39,629 nt of DNA from an uncultured Thiothrix sp. (GTDB lineage Bacteria; Pseudomonadota; Gammaproteobacteria; Poriferisulfidales; GCA-002705445): NCBI GenBank assembly GCA_902624655.1, contig CACNYJ010000007.1, forward strand, positions 1-39,629. Reading direction: 5' to 3'. The position numbers and the translations under genes were made by a program. The notes beneath the pieces were generated by a model. It worked only from the letters and a program-made list of their open reading frames with translations. It was not told where the DNA came from and made no database searches. Below, one piece after another: positions 17,859 through 25,085 of the stretch. Each line of letters starts with the position of its first letter. Positions within the stretch are counted from its first letter, which is position 1.

Positions 17859-18437
17859 TCATTTTTTAGTTTTAAAAAAATCTATTGTTCCAGTCTGATA
17901 TGTAGTTCGTATATACCGAAACTCTCTAATTTCACCTGGGGTTAATGAAATTGACCCATCAAAAATACTTGCTTGAAAGTTTTCATTTCCTCTCATTGTC
18001 CTTCTAACCAATGATTTTCTAGAAAAAGGTGGCTCTATTCTTTTAATAATAAAATTATCTCTATCCAATAATTGTATCGTTATTGGGTTATCGATCAAAA
18101 AATTATGAAAATTTCTCATATTTTTACTTGTAATTCCATTGATGAGATAATCTTCTAAACGCGGAGAATCTTCTTCGATTAATTTTTCTATATTAAAATT
18201 TTCATCGCTTACTAACTTACTAAATTTTCCCTTTAATTCATCCTTTACATGGTTGGGTCCTGGAAAGAAATATATTTTATACAGGAAATTATTATCTAGA
18301 ATTTTATATTTAATATTCCAACAGATATTAAGTTTGTAACAACGTGTGTGATAATTAACTTTTGTGATTGAGGGAAAATTTTCACACGAAGATAAAAAAA
18401 ATATTGCTACAAGCATTGTGAGGAATCTAATTTTCAT
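17859..18437 (-). CDS. Hypothetical lipoprotein
   Basis: Predicted lipoprotein of 192 residues. The signal is short (MKIRFLTMLVAIFFLSSC) with lipobox LSSC and mature Cys18. The rest is mixed alpha/beta with no motif I recognise; three more cysteines lie early in the mature part. It ends against tRNA-Leu in convergent orientation. It may be transcribed from the 75-bp gap before the MORN_2-type gene upstream, or with that gene. Function unknown. Confidence 0.7.
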   Translation of the reverse strand: MKIRFLTMLVAIFFLSSCENFPSITKVNYHTRCYKLNICWNIKYKILDNNFLYKIYFFPGPNHVKDELKGKFSKLVSDENFNIEKLIEEDSPRLEDYLINGITSKNMRNFHNFLIDNPITIQLLDRDNFIIKRIEPPFSRKSLVRRTMRGNENFQASIFDGSISLTPGEIREFRYIRTTYQTGTIDFFKTKK

Positions 18438-18512
18438 AAATAAAATTTAATTTTTAAAGAATTAATATAGCAAATATGTAAGAAATAAAAAACAGTAAAA
18501 CAAGAAAATTTT

Positions 18513-19232
18513 TTATTCAAATTCTTTATTAAATTTTTTACTAACTTTAGTCAAACTTTCTGTAAAGTATTGTGCCTCACTATACCCGCTATTTTTTTTA
18601 ACCCAGTACATATATTCTCCTTCTCCTTGTGGCTCACCGTTCTTCCACTCACCAACAAAAATTTCGCATTCGGGATAAACATAAAATCCTACGTCTTTGT
18701 AATTTATTCCCATAAAAATTTTAGTATCCATATAAATATTGAAAACACAATTTTCTATTCCTTTTTTATGTGAAAACAAAATGCCAGTACAATCGCTCCA
18801 TTTAGAGGTATCCCGACCTTCGCAAATAAAAATTTCTTTTATAACATTTCCACTTTCATCGTATGCAATATTTTTACCTTCAATATTACCCTTTCTATAA
18901 AAGCCTTTGGATTTGATTTTGCCATTTTCAAAGTAACGATAATCTACTCCATCTTTTTTTCCATTTTTATATGAGCCTTTGGATTGGATTTTGCCATTTT
19001 CGAAGAAATAAAATTTTTTACCTTCCATCTTTCCACTTTTAAAAAATACTTTACTATATATTTTTCCACTATTATAAAATTGATAAAAGTAACAATCGTT
19101 CCATTGCTTATTGTTTTCACCTTTACATTCTTCTTGAACAATAGGTTTTGATGAATCAGCAAATACTGTGAAAGAAAATAATATTAAGTAAATTATTACC
19201 AGATTTTTTCTTATAGAATTTTTACAAATCAT
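18513..19232 (-). CDS. Secreted MORN_2/YwqK-like repeat protein with Cys-Trp-Cys modules
   Basis: Secreted repeat protein of 239 residues with a signal peptide (about residues 1-25, ending VFADS). Four tandem repeats of about 23 residues with the GK.EGKKFYFFENGKIQSKG pattern (about residues 55-135) match the MORN_2/YwqK repeat. A MORN-like GEWKNGEPQGEGEYMY follows near the end. Two modules of the form C-x-G-x5-W-x2-C precede and follow the repeats (CKGENNKQWNDC, CEGRDTSKWSDC); the same module is in the MORN protein at 22629-23099. The start overlaps the MazG-like stop (ATGA). Probably periplasmic or surface; role unknown. Confidence 0.75.
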   Translation of the reverse strand: MICKNSIRKNLVIIYLILFSFTVFADSSKPIVQEECKGENNKQWNDCYFYQFYNSGKIYSKVFFKSGKMEGKKFYFFENGKIQSKGSYKNGKKDGVDYRYFENGKIKSKGFYRKGNIEGKNIAYDESGNVIKEIFICEGRDTSKWSDCTGILFSHKKGIENCVFNIYMDTKIFMGINYKDVGFYVYPECEIFVGEWKNGEPQGEGEYMYWVKKNSGYSEAQYFTESLTKVSKKFNKEFE

Positions 19233-19522
19233 TCGTCCCCTTCTTTTACAAATACACCGTCTATCATCTTACCCTTGCGATCTTTAATATCGTTGTAAGC
19301 AACAGATAGACACTGATCCATTGTGAGATTGTTTCTCACCATTATATTTATTAAAACAACCATCATATCGCCAATATCGTCTTTTATATCTTTACCTTTA
19401 CACAGGCTATCGGACAGTTCTCCTGCCTCTTGGATTAATTTCATGTATTGATCTTTATCGGTACTACCATCAATAAGATTTCGATCTTTGTGCCATTGGC
19501 CAATTAGCTCTTCGTAGTTCAT
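19229..19522 (-). CDS. MazG-like nucleotide pyrophosphohydrolase
   Basis: Small all-alpha NTP pyrophosphatase-like protein, 97 residues from the ATG at 19522 (MNYEELIGQWHKDRNL). The metal-binding pattern EAGELSD...DDIGDMMVVLINI corresponds to the ExxE(12-28)ExxD-type motif of MazG-like enzymes, which hydrolyse non-canonical or excess NTPs. IGQWHKDRNLIDGS is typical of a small phage- and bacterium-borne subfamily. A TTG at 19543 would add seven residues. Its stop overlaps the next gene by four bases (ATGA). Confidence 0.8.
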   Translation of the reverse strand: MNYEELIGQWHKDRNLIDGSTDKDQYMKLIQEAGELSDSLCKGKDIKDDIGDMMVVLINIMVRNNLTMDQCLSVAYNDIKDRKGKMIDGVFVKEGDE

Positions 19523-19632
19523 AACTTTCTTATCCCTTATCAATTGTTATATGAATTTTTACTATTATATTAAAATTAAATGAAGATTTTGAATTAAATT
19601 CGAAAAACAACATGGTATTATTTAATTTATTC

Positions 19633-19709
19633 GCCCTGGTGGCACAACTGGATAGCGCGTCCCCCTCCTAAGGGGAAGGTTGCAGGTTCGACCCCTGCTC
19701 AGGGCACCA
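19633..19709 (+). tRNA. tRNA-Arg (anticodon CCT)
   Basis: A 77-nt tRNA with encoded CCA. GCCCTGG pairs with TCAGGGC, the anticodon stem TCCCC/GGGGA encloses CTCCTAA with anticodon CCT at 19667-19669, and the T arm has GGTTCGACC. It reads AGG codons. It ends 4 bp before the convergent SRPBCC gene. Confidence 0.97.
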
Positions 19710-19713
19710 AGCA

Positions 19714-20289
19714 TTAATAGCTAAAATTATTAAGACTCTCATCTAGATGAAGAAGATTTCTGTTAATTGTTTTTTTAAAAATTGACTCTCCAAAAACAGG
19801 AGGTAAAAATATATCCGCAATAAACTTTGATTTATAAGAGATTTCTGAACCTTTTCCTTGATTTTCCTTTATTATCCAAGAGGTTTTTCCAGATGATACA
19901 GGGCTTTCTTTGTTAGGTAATACTTCAGCATTTATAAGGCAATATGGCTTTTCGTCTTTTACACAATAACTTAAAATTGATTCGTACATTATCATTTCTC
20001 TACAAAAGAAATGAATGCAATTTCTAAAGGTCGTCTTTAGTACTGTTCTTTCGTCACCATCTTTACTTATTATTTCGGTATTGTAAACCGATGGGTTGAA
20101 TCTATGAATTTTAAGATAATCTGTTAATAAGTTGAAGTTTTTACGTACATCATGTTTAGACAAAAATACAAACTGTATGTCAAAATATCGAGAACCATCG
20201 TCGTTTTTTTTATGAAGAATTGTTGTTTCAGCATAAGTATTTGCGCTAAGAAAAATATAAAAAAGAATAATTTTAGAAAAATTTTTCAT
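19714..20289 (-). CDS. Secreted SRPBCC (START-like) protein
   Basis: Exported START-like protein of 191 residues from the ATG at 20289, giving signal MKNFSKIILFYIFLSANTYA. The mature protein ends in GKTSWIIKENQGKGSEISY, then FLPPVFGESIFKKTINRNL. This matches a gammaproteobacterial exported SRPBCC group with the central FRNCIHFFCR cysteine pair, a remembered pattern. Such domains bind hydrophobic ligands; no ligand can be inferred. It lies 5 bp after the cupin gene, so pdxH-cupin-SRPBCC are probably one transcript. Confidence 0.7.
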   Translation of the reverse strand: MKNFSKIILFYIFLSANTYAETTILHKKNDDGSRYFDIQFVFLSKHDVRKNFNLLTDYLKIHRFNPSVYNTEIISKDGDERTVLKTTFRNCIHFFCREMIMYESILSYCVKDEKPYCLINAEVLPNKESPVSSGKTSWIIKENQGKGSEISYKSKFIADIFLPPVFGESIFKKTINRNLLHLDESLNNFSY

Positions 20290-20294
20290 AAATA

Positions 20295-20639
20295 TTAACA
20301 ATTATCAATAACAAAAAATTTTTTAAATGAACTCCTAATAATCCATGTAGATTTGACCCCTTTATTAAACATTACAATATCTCCTTGGTTTAAGTCATAG
20401 TACCCATCCTTTGTCTGAATATGTAATTCGCCTGATAGTACATGAATATATTCATCGCCTGGAAACTCATATTCGAAAGTCATTGGCTCACAACGCCATA
20501 ACCCAGAAAAAGTTGGATCATTATTAGAATTTGTTTGACTTAACCATTGAACTTCTCCAGCCTGTTTATCGCCAAGCATAAAGGGTTCATATGAATTATT
20601 TGAAATAGTTGTTCTTTTACAAATATTATTTTGGCTCAT
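20295..20639 (-). CDS. Cupin domain protein (DUF861/cupin_3 type)
   Basis: Single-domain cupin of 114 residues. The sequence SGLWRCEPMTFEYEFPGDEYIHVLSGELHIQTKDG contains cupin motif 1 with WRCEP and E..HVLSGE. GDIVMFNKGVKSTWII is motif 2. This is the cupin_3/DUF861 pattern shared with ureidoglycine aminohydrolase-like and EutQ-like proteins. The substrate is unknown. It follows pdxH by 29 bp. Confidence 0.82.
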   Translation of the reverse strand: MSQNNICKRTTISNNSYEPFMLGDKQAGEVQWLSQTNSNNDPTFSGLWRCEPMTFEYEFPGDEYIHVLSGELHIQTKDGYYDLNQGDIVMFNKGVKSTWIIRSSFKKFFVIDNC

Positions 20640-20668
20640 TTAAAATCTCCTGCATTATTAATATTGTT

Positions 20669-21268
20669 TTAGGGTGAAAGTCTATTTATTATCCAATTAT
20701 TATTTTCTTTTTTAAATTTAAGCCTGTCATGTAATCTTCCATCATGCCCTTGCCAAAATTCAATGGTATCTGGAACAACTATAAATCCTCCCCAATGATC
20801 TGGGCGAGGAATATCTTGGCCTTTAAATTTTTCTTCCAGTGAATTTAACTTATCAGTAAGTTCTTCATAGCTCTTAATTACTTTGCTTTGGTTAGATGCG
20901 TGTGCGCCTAGCTGACTAAGTCTAGATCTAGAACTGAAGTATTTATTAGAAACTTCTTCATCAACTTTTTGTATTTTTCCCTCAATTCTGATTTGCCTCT
21001 CTAAAGCATCCCAAAAAAAATTACACGCAACAATGGGGTTACTGAGAATTTCCTCACTTTTTCTACTTGTGTAGTTTGTATAAAAAATGAATCCGTTTTC
21101 ATCATAAGCTTTTAACAAAACCATTCTTGATGAAGGAACGCCGTTTATAGTAGACGATGCCACATTCATAGCGTTTGGATCCTTTAAACCAATCTTTTTA
21201 GCCTCTTCAAACCATATTTCAAATTGCTTAAAAGGATCTTTATCAATATTATCTTCTGTCAAATACAT
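20669..21268 (-). CDS. pdxH: Pyridoxamine 5'-phosphate oxidase
   Basis: FMN enzyme that oxidises PNP or PMP to pyridoxal phosphate. It has 199 residues. Key segments are DPFKQFEIWFEEA, NAMNVASSTINGVPSSRMVLLKAYDENGFIFYTNY, SRKSEEI, and the C-terminal signature EFWQGHDGRLHDRLKF with the final WIINRLSP. Normal length. Its promoter lies in the 76-bp gap shared with the divergent small gene at 21345. Confidence 0.96.
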   Translation of the reverse strand: MYLTEDNIDKDPFKQFEIWFEEAKKIGLKDPNAMNVASSTINGVPSSRMVLLKAYDENGFIFYTNYTSRKSEEILSNPIVACNFFWDALERQIRIEGKIQKVDEEVSNKYFSSRSRLSQLGAHASNQSKVIKSYEELTDKLNSLEEKFKGQDIPRPDHWGGFIVVPDTIEFWQGHDGRLHDRLKFKKENNNWIINRLSP

Positions 21269-21344
21269 GCTAAAAGTTTATACTAGATACGAACAAAAAT
21301 TAAGTTTATAATCTGTTGTACACAAATTAAGTATTTTTAATCAA

Positions 21345-21557
21345 ATGGCAGAGACACTAATCAAAAAAACGGACGATCAAGGTTATATTATTGCTTGGAA
21401 GCATAAGCAAAATCATACTGATCTTGGTAAATTTGACAAAGTTATGACTTATGGCGAGGCCTTAAAAGAGTGCGAAAAACTCATAGAAGAAAATCAAGAG
21501 AAAACTTTTTGGCCAGAGAAATCTGAGGAAGCAAAAGAAGGTTTTGCCTTCCCATAG
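21345..21557 (+). CDS. Small uncharacterised cytoplasmic protein
   Basis: Small soluble protein of 70 residues, no signal, charged, with the pattern IAWKHKQNHTDLGKFDKVMTYGEAL and a C-terminal GFAFP. I do not recognise a family. It ends 1 bp before the convergent msrA stop and starts opposite pdxH. The composition (balanced Lys/Glu, Trp, Tyr, no homopolymer runs) argues that it is a real gene. Function unknown. Confidence 0.6.
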   Translation: MAETLIKKTDDQGYIIAWKHKQNHTDLGKFDKVMTYGEALKECEKLIEENQEKTFWPEKSEEAKEGFAFP

Positions 21558-21558
21558 A

Positions 21559-22200
21559 TCAAATCTCCAACTCAACGCCGATGCCTTTTATACCGCAGTA
21601 ACCATCAGGATTTTTAGCTAAATATTGCTGATGATAGTCTTCAGCATAGTAAAAAGTTTCGTTCATTTTAATTTCTGTTGTAATCTTAGCTTTAAGTTTA
21701 TTGTTTTTTAAATTTTCTTGATAAATTTCAAGGGAATTATTTGCCAATAAGTAGAAATTCTCATTTTTGACATAGATGCAAGATCTGTATTGGGTTCCTA
21801 TATCATTTCCTTGTCTATTACCTTGAGTAGGATCGTGGTTTTCCCAAAAAACTTTTAATAGTTTTTTATAAATAGTTTCGTTTCCCTCAAAAACAATCTT
21901 TACGAGTTCTGCATGGCCGGTTTTTCCAGAACATATATCTTGGTAAGTTGGATTTTTTGTATAACCTCCTCCATAGCCCACAGAGGTAACATGCACATAA
22001 GGAAGATTCCAAAATAATCTCTCGGCACCCCAGAAACAACCTAATCCAACAAATATCTCTTCGAAATTACTTGGATAGTTTTCTGCTACATTTTTTTTAT
22101 TCACATAATGTAATGGTGAAATTTCTATTTCATTATCTCTGTCTGGCAGCGCATTTTCTTTTGAAACTTCAATAACCATATTTTCATTAATTCCAAACAC
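21559..22200 (-). CDS. msrA: Peptide methionine (S)-S-oxide reductase
   Basis: Reduces methionine-S-sulfoxide in proteins using thioredoxin. It has 213 residues with an N-terminal extension of about 45 as in E. coli MsrA. The catalytic GCFWGAE is at residues 54-60 (Cys55). Further landmarks are GYGGGYTKNPTYQDICSGKTGHAE and NDIGTQYRSCIYV. HQQYLAKNPDGYCG near the C-terminus carries the resolving Cys. No signal peptide, so cytoplasmic. Confidence 0.96.
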   Translation of the reverse strand: MFGINENMVIEVSKENALPDRDNEIEISPLHYVNKKNVAENYPSNFEEIFVGLGCFWGAERLFWNLPYVHVTSVGYGGGYTKNPTYQDICSGKTGHAELVKIVFEGNETIYKKLLKVFWENHDPTQGNRQGNDIGTQYRSCIYVKNENFYLLANNSLEIYQENLKNNKLKAKITTEIKMNETFYYAEDYHQQYLAKNPDGYCGIKGIGVELEI

Positions 22201-22360
22201 TTAAAATCTAAATATATCAAAAAGATTAAAAATTTCGATTAAAAAGTTGTGAGTAGACTTTAAATGCATATATTTTGTTTATAATTTTTTGTAAATACTT
22301 TTCAGATATGATAAAACTTGTTTTTTATTAATATTGCTATTTTAAATTTATGGAGATTTT

Positions 22361-22564
22361 ATGAAATATTTATTATTAGTTATGTACTTCTTCTCAGCTG
22401 TATCATTTGCTAGCCATTGCAGCGGGGGCGAGGATCGTGATCATGATCACTCAGAAGAGACCTCTGAAGCAAAGAGCCAATGTAGTACCAAAGATAAAGA
22501 GAACAAAGAAGCTAAAGACGAAAGTCAATGCAGTTCAATGGATAAGGCTAATAAAGAAGAGTAA
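22361..22564 (+). CDS. Tiny secreted His/Cys protein with SQCS repeats
   Basis: Secreted protein of 67 residues with GGAG eight bases before the ATG. Residues 1-17 form a signal peptide (VSFA cleavage). The mature 50 residues hold HC at 19-20, HDH at 28-30 and two imperfect copies of SQCSxxDKxNKE (about 39-50 and 55-66), so three cysteines in a very hydrophilic Lys/Glu chain. Soft-metal binding is a reasonable inference from His/Cys content and the metal-related neighbours; no family is recognised. Confidence 0.6.
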   Translation: MKYLLLVMYFFSAVSFASHCSGGEDRDHDHSEETSEAKSQCSTKDKENKEAKDESQCSSMDKANKEE

Positions 22565-22628
22565 TTTTACCGATAGATGATGATGGGTTATATTATTGAT
22601 ATATGATCCGAAAACTTGGAATGTGTCT

Positions 22629-23099
22629 CTACCCATCATGACTATCTCCTAAAAACTTGTTCTTTTTAAATGTGCCTACTTTCTTTTTACCGCTTTTGAA
22701 TGTATACACCCCATCCCCATCTCTATAACCATCTTTCCAATCCCCAACATAATTTGACCCATCAGGAAAATTATAAGTGCCTTTTCCATGTTTTTTTCCA
22801 TTTAGAAAATCACCTTCATATTTAGCGCCATGCTGCCAACAAATAAAAGTTCCCTTGCCAGATTCTTCACCATTCTTAAATTCACCAAAGTAAGTTGCTC
22901 CATCGGAATAGGTAAATGTTCCCTTTCCATGCATCATGCCATTCATAAACTTTCCGACATAAGTTGTTCCATTTTTTGATATTGATCCATAGCAGTTTGT
23001 CCATTTTGAATCATCATTTCCTTTACATTTTGGCTCTAAGGATTCTGCAAAGATACTTTTAGAAAATAATATTAAAATTATAATAATTAATTTTTTCAT
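22629..23099 (-). CDS. Secreted MORN-repeat protein
   Basis: Secreted MORN protein of 156 residues from the ATG at 23099, which gives a clean signal (MKKLIIIILILFSKSIFA). The open frame extends upstream to 23129 without support. After the module CKGNDDSKWTNC come about five MORN repeats of the Y.GEFKNG...GKGTF.. type (residues about 40-150), ending KKVGTFKKNKFLG. MORN repeats form beta-hairpin rods and bind lipids or proteins; the bacterial role is unknown. It is related by its Cys-Trp-Cys module to the protein at 18513. Confidence 0.82.
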   Translation of the reverse strand: MKKLIIIILILFSKSIFAESLEPKCKGNDDSKWTNCYGSISKNGTTYVGKFMNGMMHGKGTFTYSDGATYFGEFKNGEESGKGTFICWQHGAKYEGDFLNGKKHGKGTYNFPDGSNYVGDWKDGYRDGDGVYTFKSGKKKVGTFKKNKFLGDSHDG

Positions 23100-23137
23100 A
23101 AGACTTTGTATATTATCAAATGCCAACATAAAATAAA

Positions 23138-23154
23138 GGCCGCTAAAAGCGGCC
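23138..23154 (-). terminator. Intrinsic terminator after the DUF1326 gene
   Basis: Perfect 6-bp GC stem GGCCGC/GCGGCC with a 5-nt loop. Read on the minus strand it is followed by TTTATTTTA. It lies 37 bp beyond the DUF1326 stop and about 38 bp before the MORN gene start, so it would end DUF1326 transcription and separate the two genes. Confidence 0.75.
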
Positions 23155-23170
23155 TAAGAGCTCAACATAT

Positions 23171-23188
23171 ATTATTATTATTATTATT
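23171..23188. repeat. (ATT)6 microsatellite
   Basis: Six perfect ATT units between the DUF1326 stop and its terminator. It lies in the 3' untranslated region, so length changes would not alter any protein. Confidence 0.9.
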
Positions 23189-23190
23189 CT

Positions 23191-23811
23191 TTAGTTAGGA
23201 CCGTATGCAAAAGGGGAAGCTAGACCAACTTTTCCAGTTTGCGAAAAGTTTTTTCCATTTCCCGTATACGTATTCTTAACAGATTTAAAAACACTAATAT
23301 CGTAAGGTGGTGCTACTGCAAGTGGCATATTACTAACCTTTACTGCGCCACCATCCATACCTGCAACTGCTGCTAGCTCTTGATGTCCAACATCGCCTAT
23401 CTTAAGAACTTTTTTCTCCGCAGTATCTTCTATAGTAATAGGCGCTTTCTCTGCGCTCATTACCTCACCAACAAGACTTGCAATAACTGCGAGATGTCCT
23501 CCATGGTTCCCGCTCCATAATTCACATATAGCATTAAACTGTTCATCACTTGCGCCGTCATCTACATACAAAGCAAGCGACCATCCGCCATCTGTTAGGT
23601 TTTTATTTTCGCCCTTACAAGGTGCGTGCAACCAAACACCAACTTTTCTTCCGCTGAGATCTACACCGTCTAAATGGCCTTCATCAATAGACCACCCGAC
23701 TTGGGCTTCACAAAAACCTTCTGTTGGTGGTTCTAAAAAAATACATGGACAAACTAGGTCACAATTGCATGACTCGAAATAATTACCTTTAACACTCCAA
23801 TTATCTGACAT
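23191..23811 (-). CDS. DUF1326 domain protein
   Basis: DUF1326 protein of 206 residues. W.VKGNYFESCNCDLVCPC near the start is the family's Cys cluster (four Cys within about residues 15-27). It is followed by HLDGVDLSGRKVGVWLHAPCKG and the LYVDDGASDEQFNAI segment. No signal peptide. DUF1326 genes are often found with DUF2182 genes, as here across the divergent gap. The biochemical role is unestablished; metal or thiol chemistry is inferred from the Cys cluster. GAGGAA lies 6 bases before the ATG. It ends at the intrinsic terminator at 23138. Confidence 0.9.
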   Translation of the reverse strand: MSDNWSVKGNYFESCNCDLVCPCIFLEPPTEGFCEAQVGWSIDEGHLDGVDLSGRKVGVWLHAPCKGENKNLTDGGWSLALYVDDGASDEQFNAICELWSGNHGGHLAVIASLVGEVMSAEKAPITIEDTAEKKVLKIGDVGHQELAAVAGMDGGAVKVSNMPLAVAPPYDISVFKSVKNTYTGNGKNFSQTGKVGLASPFAYGPN

Positions 23812-24172
23812 ATTAGTTTCCTCATTTTTATTAAAGAATGTCTATACGGATGTATATAATACACCTACTGCCGCTAGCATCCCCGAAATTTATAAAAACT
23901 GCCTTTTGCATAACTTTAGCCTCCCTACTATAAATGTCAATATTTTATCTTTCTCGTTCAAAAATCATTGATTTTAAAGCATATTTTTTTTTATTATTTG
24001 TATTTATTGTATATTTCTCATTATTCATGACACAGGTTATTTGCATAATTTAATAGTTGCAAAAATTGGTATTAATTTTATGTTGTATTTTTAAATTGAT
24101 ATTTACGTCATATCATTTAATATTTTCGTTTTCCTATTAAAATTAAATAATTAACAACTAAGGAATAAAGAA
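23812..24172. other. 361-bp divergent intergenic region
   Basis: Longest gene-free stretch of the window, between divergent DUF1326 and DUF2182. Apart from the candidate leader ORF it is very AT-rich. The DUF2182 side has AAGGAA about 7-8 bases before the TTG start. I see no clear inverted repeat resembling a known metal-regulator operator, and no Zur-type TGTTATA box. Confidence 0.6.
23831..23911 (-). CDS. Candidate 26-codon leader ORF
   Basis: ATG at 23911 has a perfect GGGAGG 8 bases upstream (23925-23920), the strongest ribosome binding site in this part of the window. The frame MQKAVFINFGDASGSRC... runs 26 codons to TAA at 23831, 19 bp before the DUF1326 start. TTGACA lies just upstream of the site. 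It may be a short translated leader or the decayed start of a small gene. No homology is recognised, and the case rests on the Shine-Dalgarno sequence. Confidence 0.35.
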   Translation of the reverse strand: MQKAVFINFGDASGSRCIIYIRIDIL

Positions 24173-25084
24173 TTGTCTAGCCAAGAAAGTTTAAGCACCA
24201 TGCAAAGAAATACGGTTGTTGCCGGGGTTTTAGCAGTTACCCTCGCAGGTTGGTATTTTCTTTTTACAATGGATAACAACATGTCCCAAATGAATATGAA
24301 AGGAATTGGTATGGGGATGGATATGAAGCCAAAGTCTGAGATGAAAATGGAGATGGACGAAAATAGTCAATGTAGCAACATGATTATGGGTACATCGTCT
24401 ACCACATGGCTGCCAAATACTTATTGGATGCCGCCAATGAATAATAATTGGAGCACTAATGATTTTTATCAATTAATTGTAATGTGGGCAATAATGATGG
24501 TTGCTATGATGAGTCCTAGTATTATTCCAACTGTTTTGATGTTCGCTACAGTAAATAAATCAAAAAGAAAAAATAATCTACAATATAGTCCGACTTACAT
24601 TTTTTACTTTGGTTACTTAGCATCTTGGGTTCTATTTTCAATAGGGGTATCTATAATTCAATATCCACTCCATCAAGTCAGCTTAATGAATCCAATGATG
24701 GCATCTATAAATGGTATTTTTTCAGGAATTGTTCTAATTACAGCTGGAATTTATCAACTTACGCCATACAAAAATGCATGCCTTGAAAAATGTCGATCTC
24801 CTCTTTCTTTGGTAATGGCGAACTGGAGAGATGGTAATTTCGGAGCTTTTCGCATGGGTCTTGGACATGGATTTTATTGTGTATTTTGTTGTTGGTTTTT
24901 AATGGCAATTCTTTTGGCTGCAGGGGTTATGAATATGACATTTGTAATTGGGCTTACAATCTTTGTCCTTCTAGAAAAACTAATTCTCACCCCAGCTTCT
25001 TTTGAAAATACATATAAAAAATTGATTACGGTAATTCCAGGAATTCTCTTTATTTGTTTTGGCTTATATTTACTAACTATTTAG
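24173..25084 (+). CDS. DUF2182 membrane protein with Met-rich extension
   Basis: DUF2182 predicted metal-binding integral membrane protein of 303 residues starting at TTG, supported by AAGGAA upstream. One N-terminal helix (about residues 14-33) is followed by a methionine-rich segment (about 38-70) with repeated MxM patterns such as MGMGMDMK and SQCSNM. Family motifs are WAIMMVAMMSPSIIPTVLMF and GLGHGFYCVFCCWFLMAIL, with about six further helices. Met-rich periplasmic segments are typical of Cu(I) handling, so copper is the inferred metal. It converges on the hypothetical gene at 25086 with 1 bp between stops. Confidence 0.88.
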   Translation: MSSQESLSTMQRNTVVAGVLAVTLAGWYFLFTMDNNMSQMNMKGIGMGMDMKPKSEMKMEMDENSQCSNMIMGTSSTTWLPNTYWMPPMNNNWSTNDFYQLIVMWAIMMVAMMSPSIIPTVLMFATVNKSKRKNNLQYSPTYIFYFGYLASWVLFSIGVSIIQYPLHQVSLMNPMMASINGIFSGIVLITAGIYQLTPYKNACLEKCRSPLSLVMANWRDGNFGAFRMGLGHGFYCVFCCWFLMAILLAAGVMNMTFVIGLTIFVLLEKLILTPASFENTYKKLITVIPGILFICFGLYLLTI

Positions 25085-25085
25085 A

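Noticed and set aside
22580-22639. Inverted repeat ATGATGGGT / ACCCATCAT as a terminator
   Set aside because: The 42-nt loop is long, no T-run follows on either strand, and the right arm is MORN coding sequence.
23166-23190. ATT-rich tract as a CRISPR or promoter element
   Set aside because: It is a simple trinucleotide microsatellite with no spacers and lies in a 3' untranslated region.
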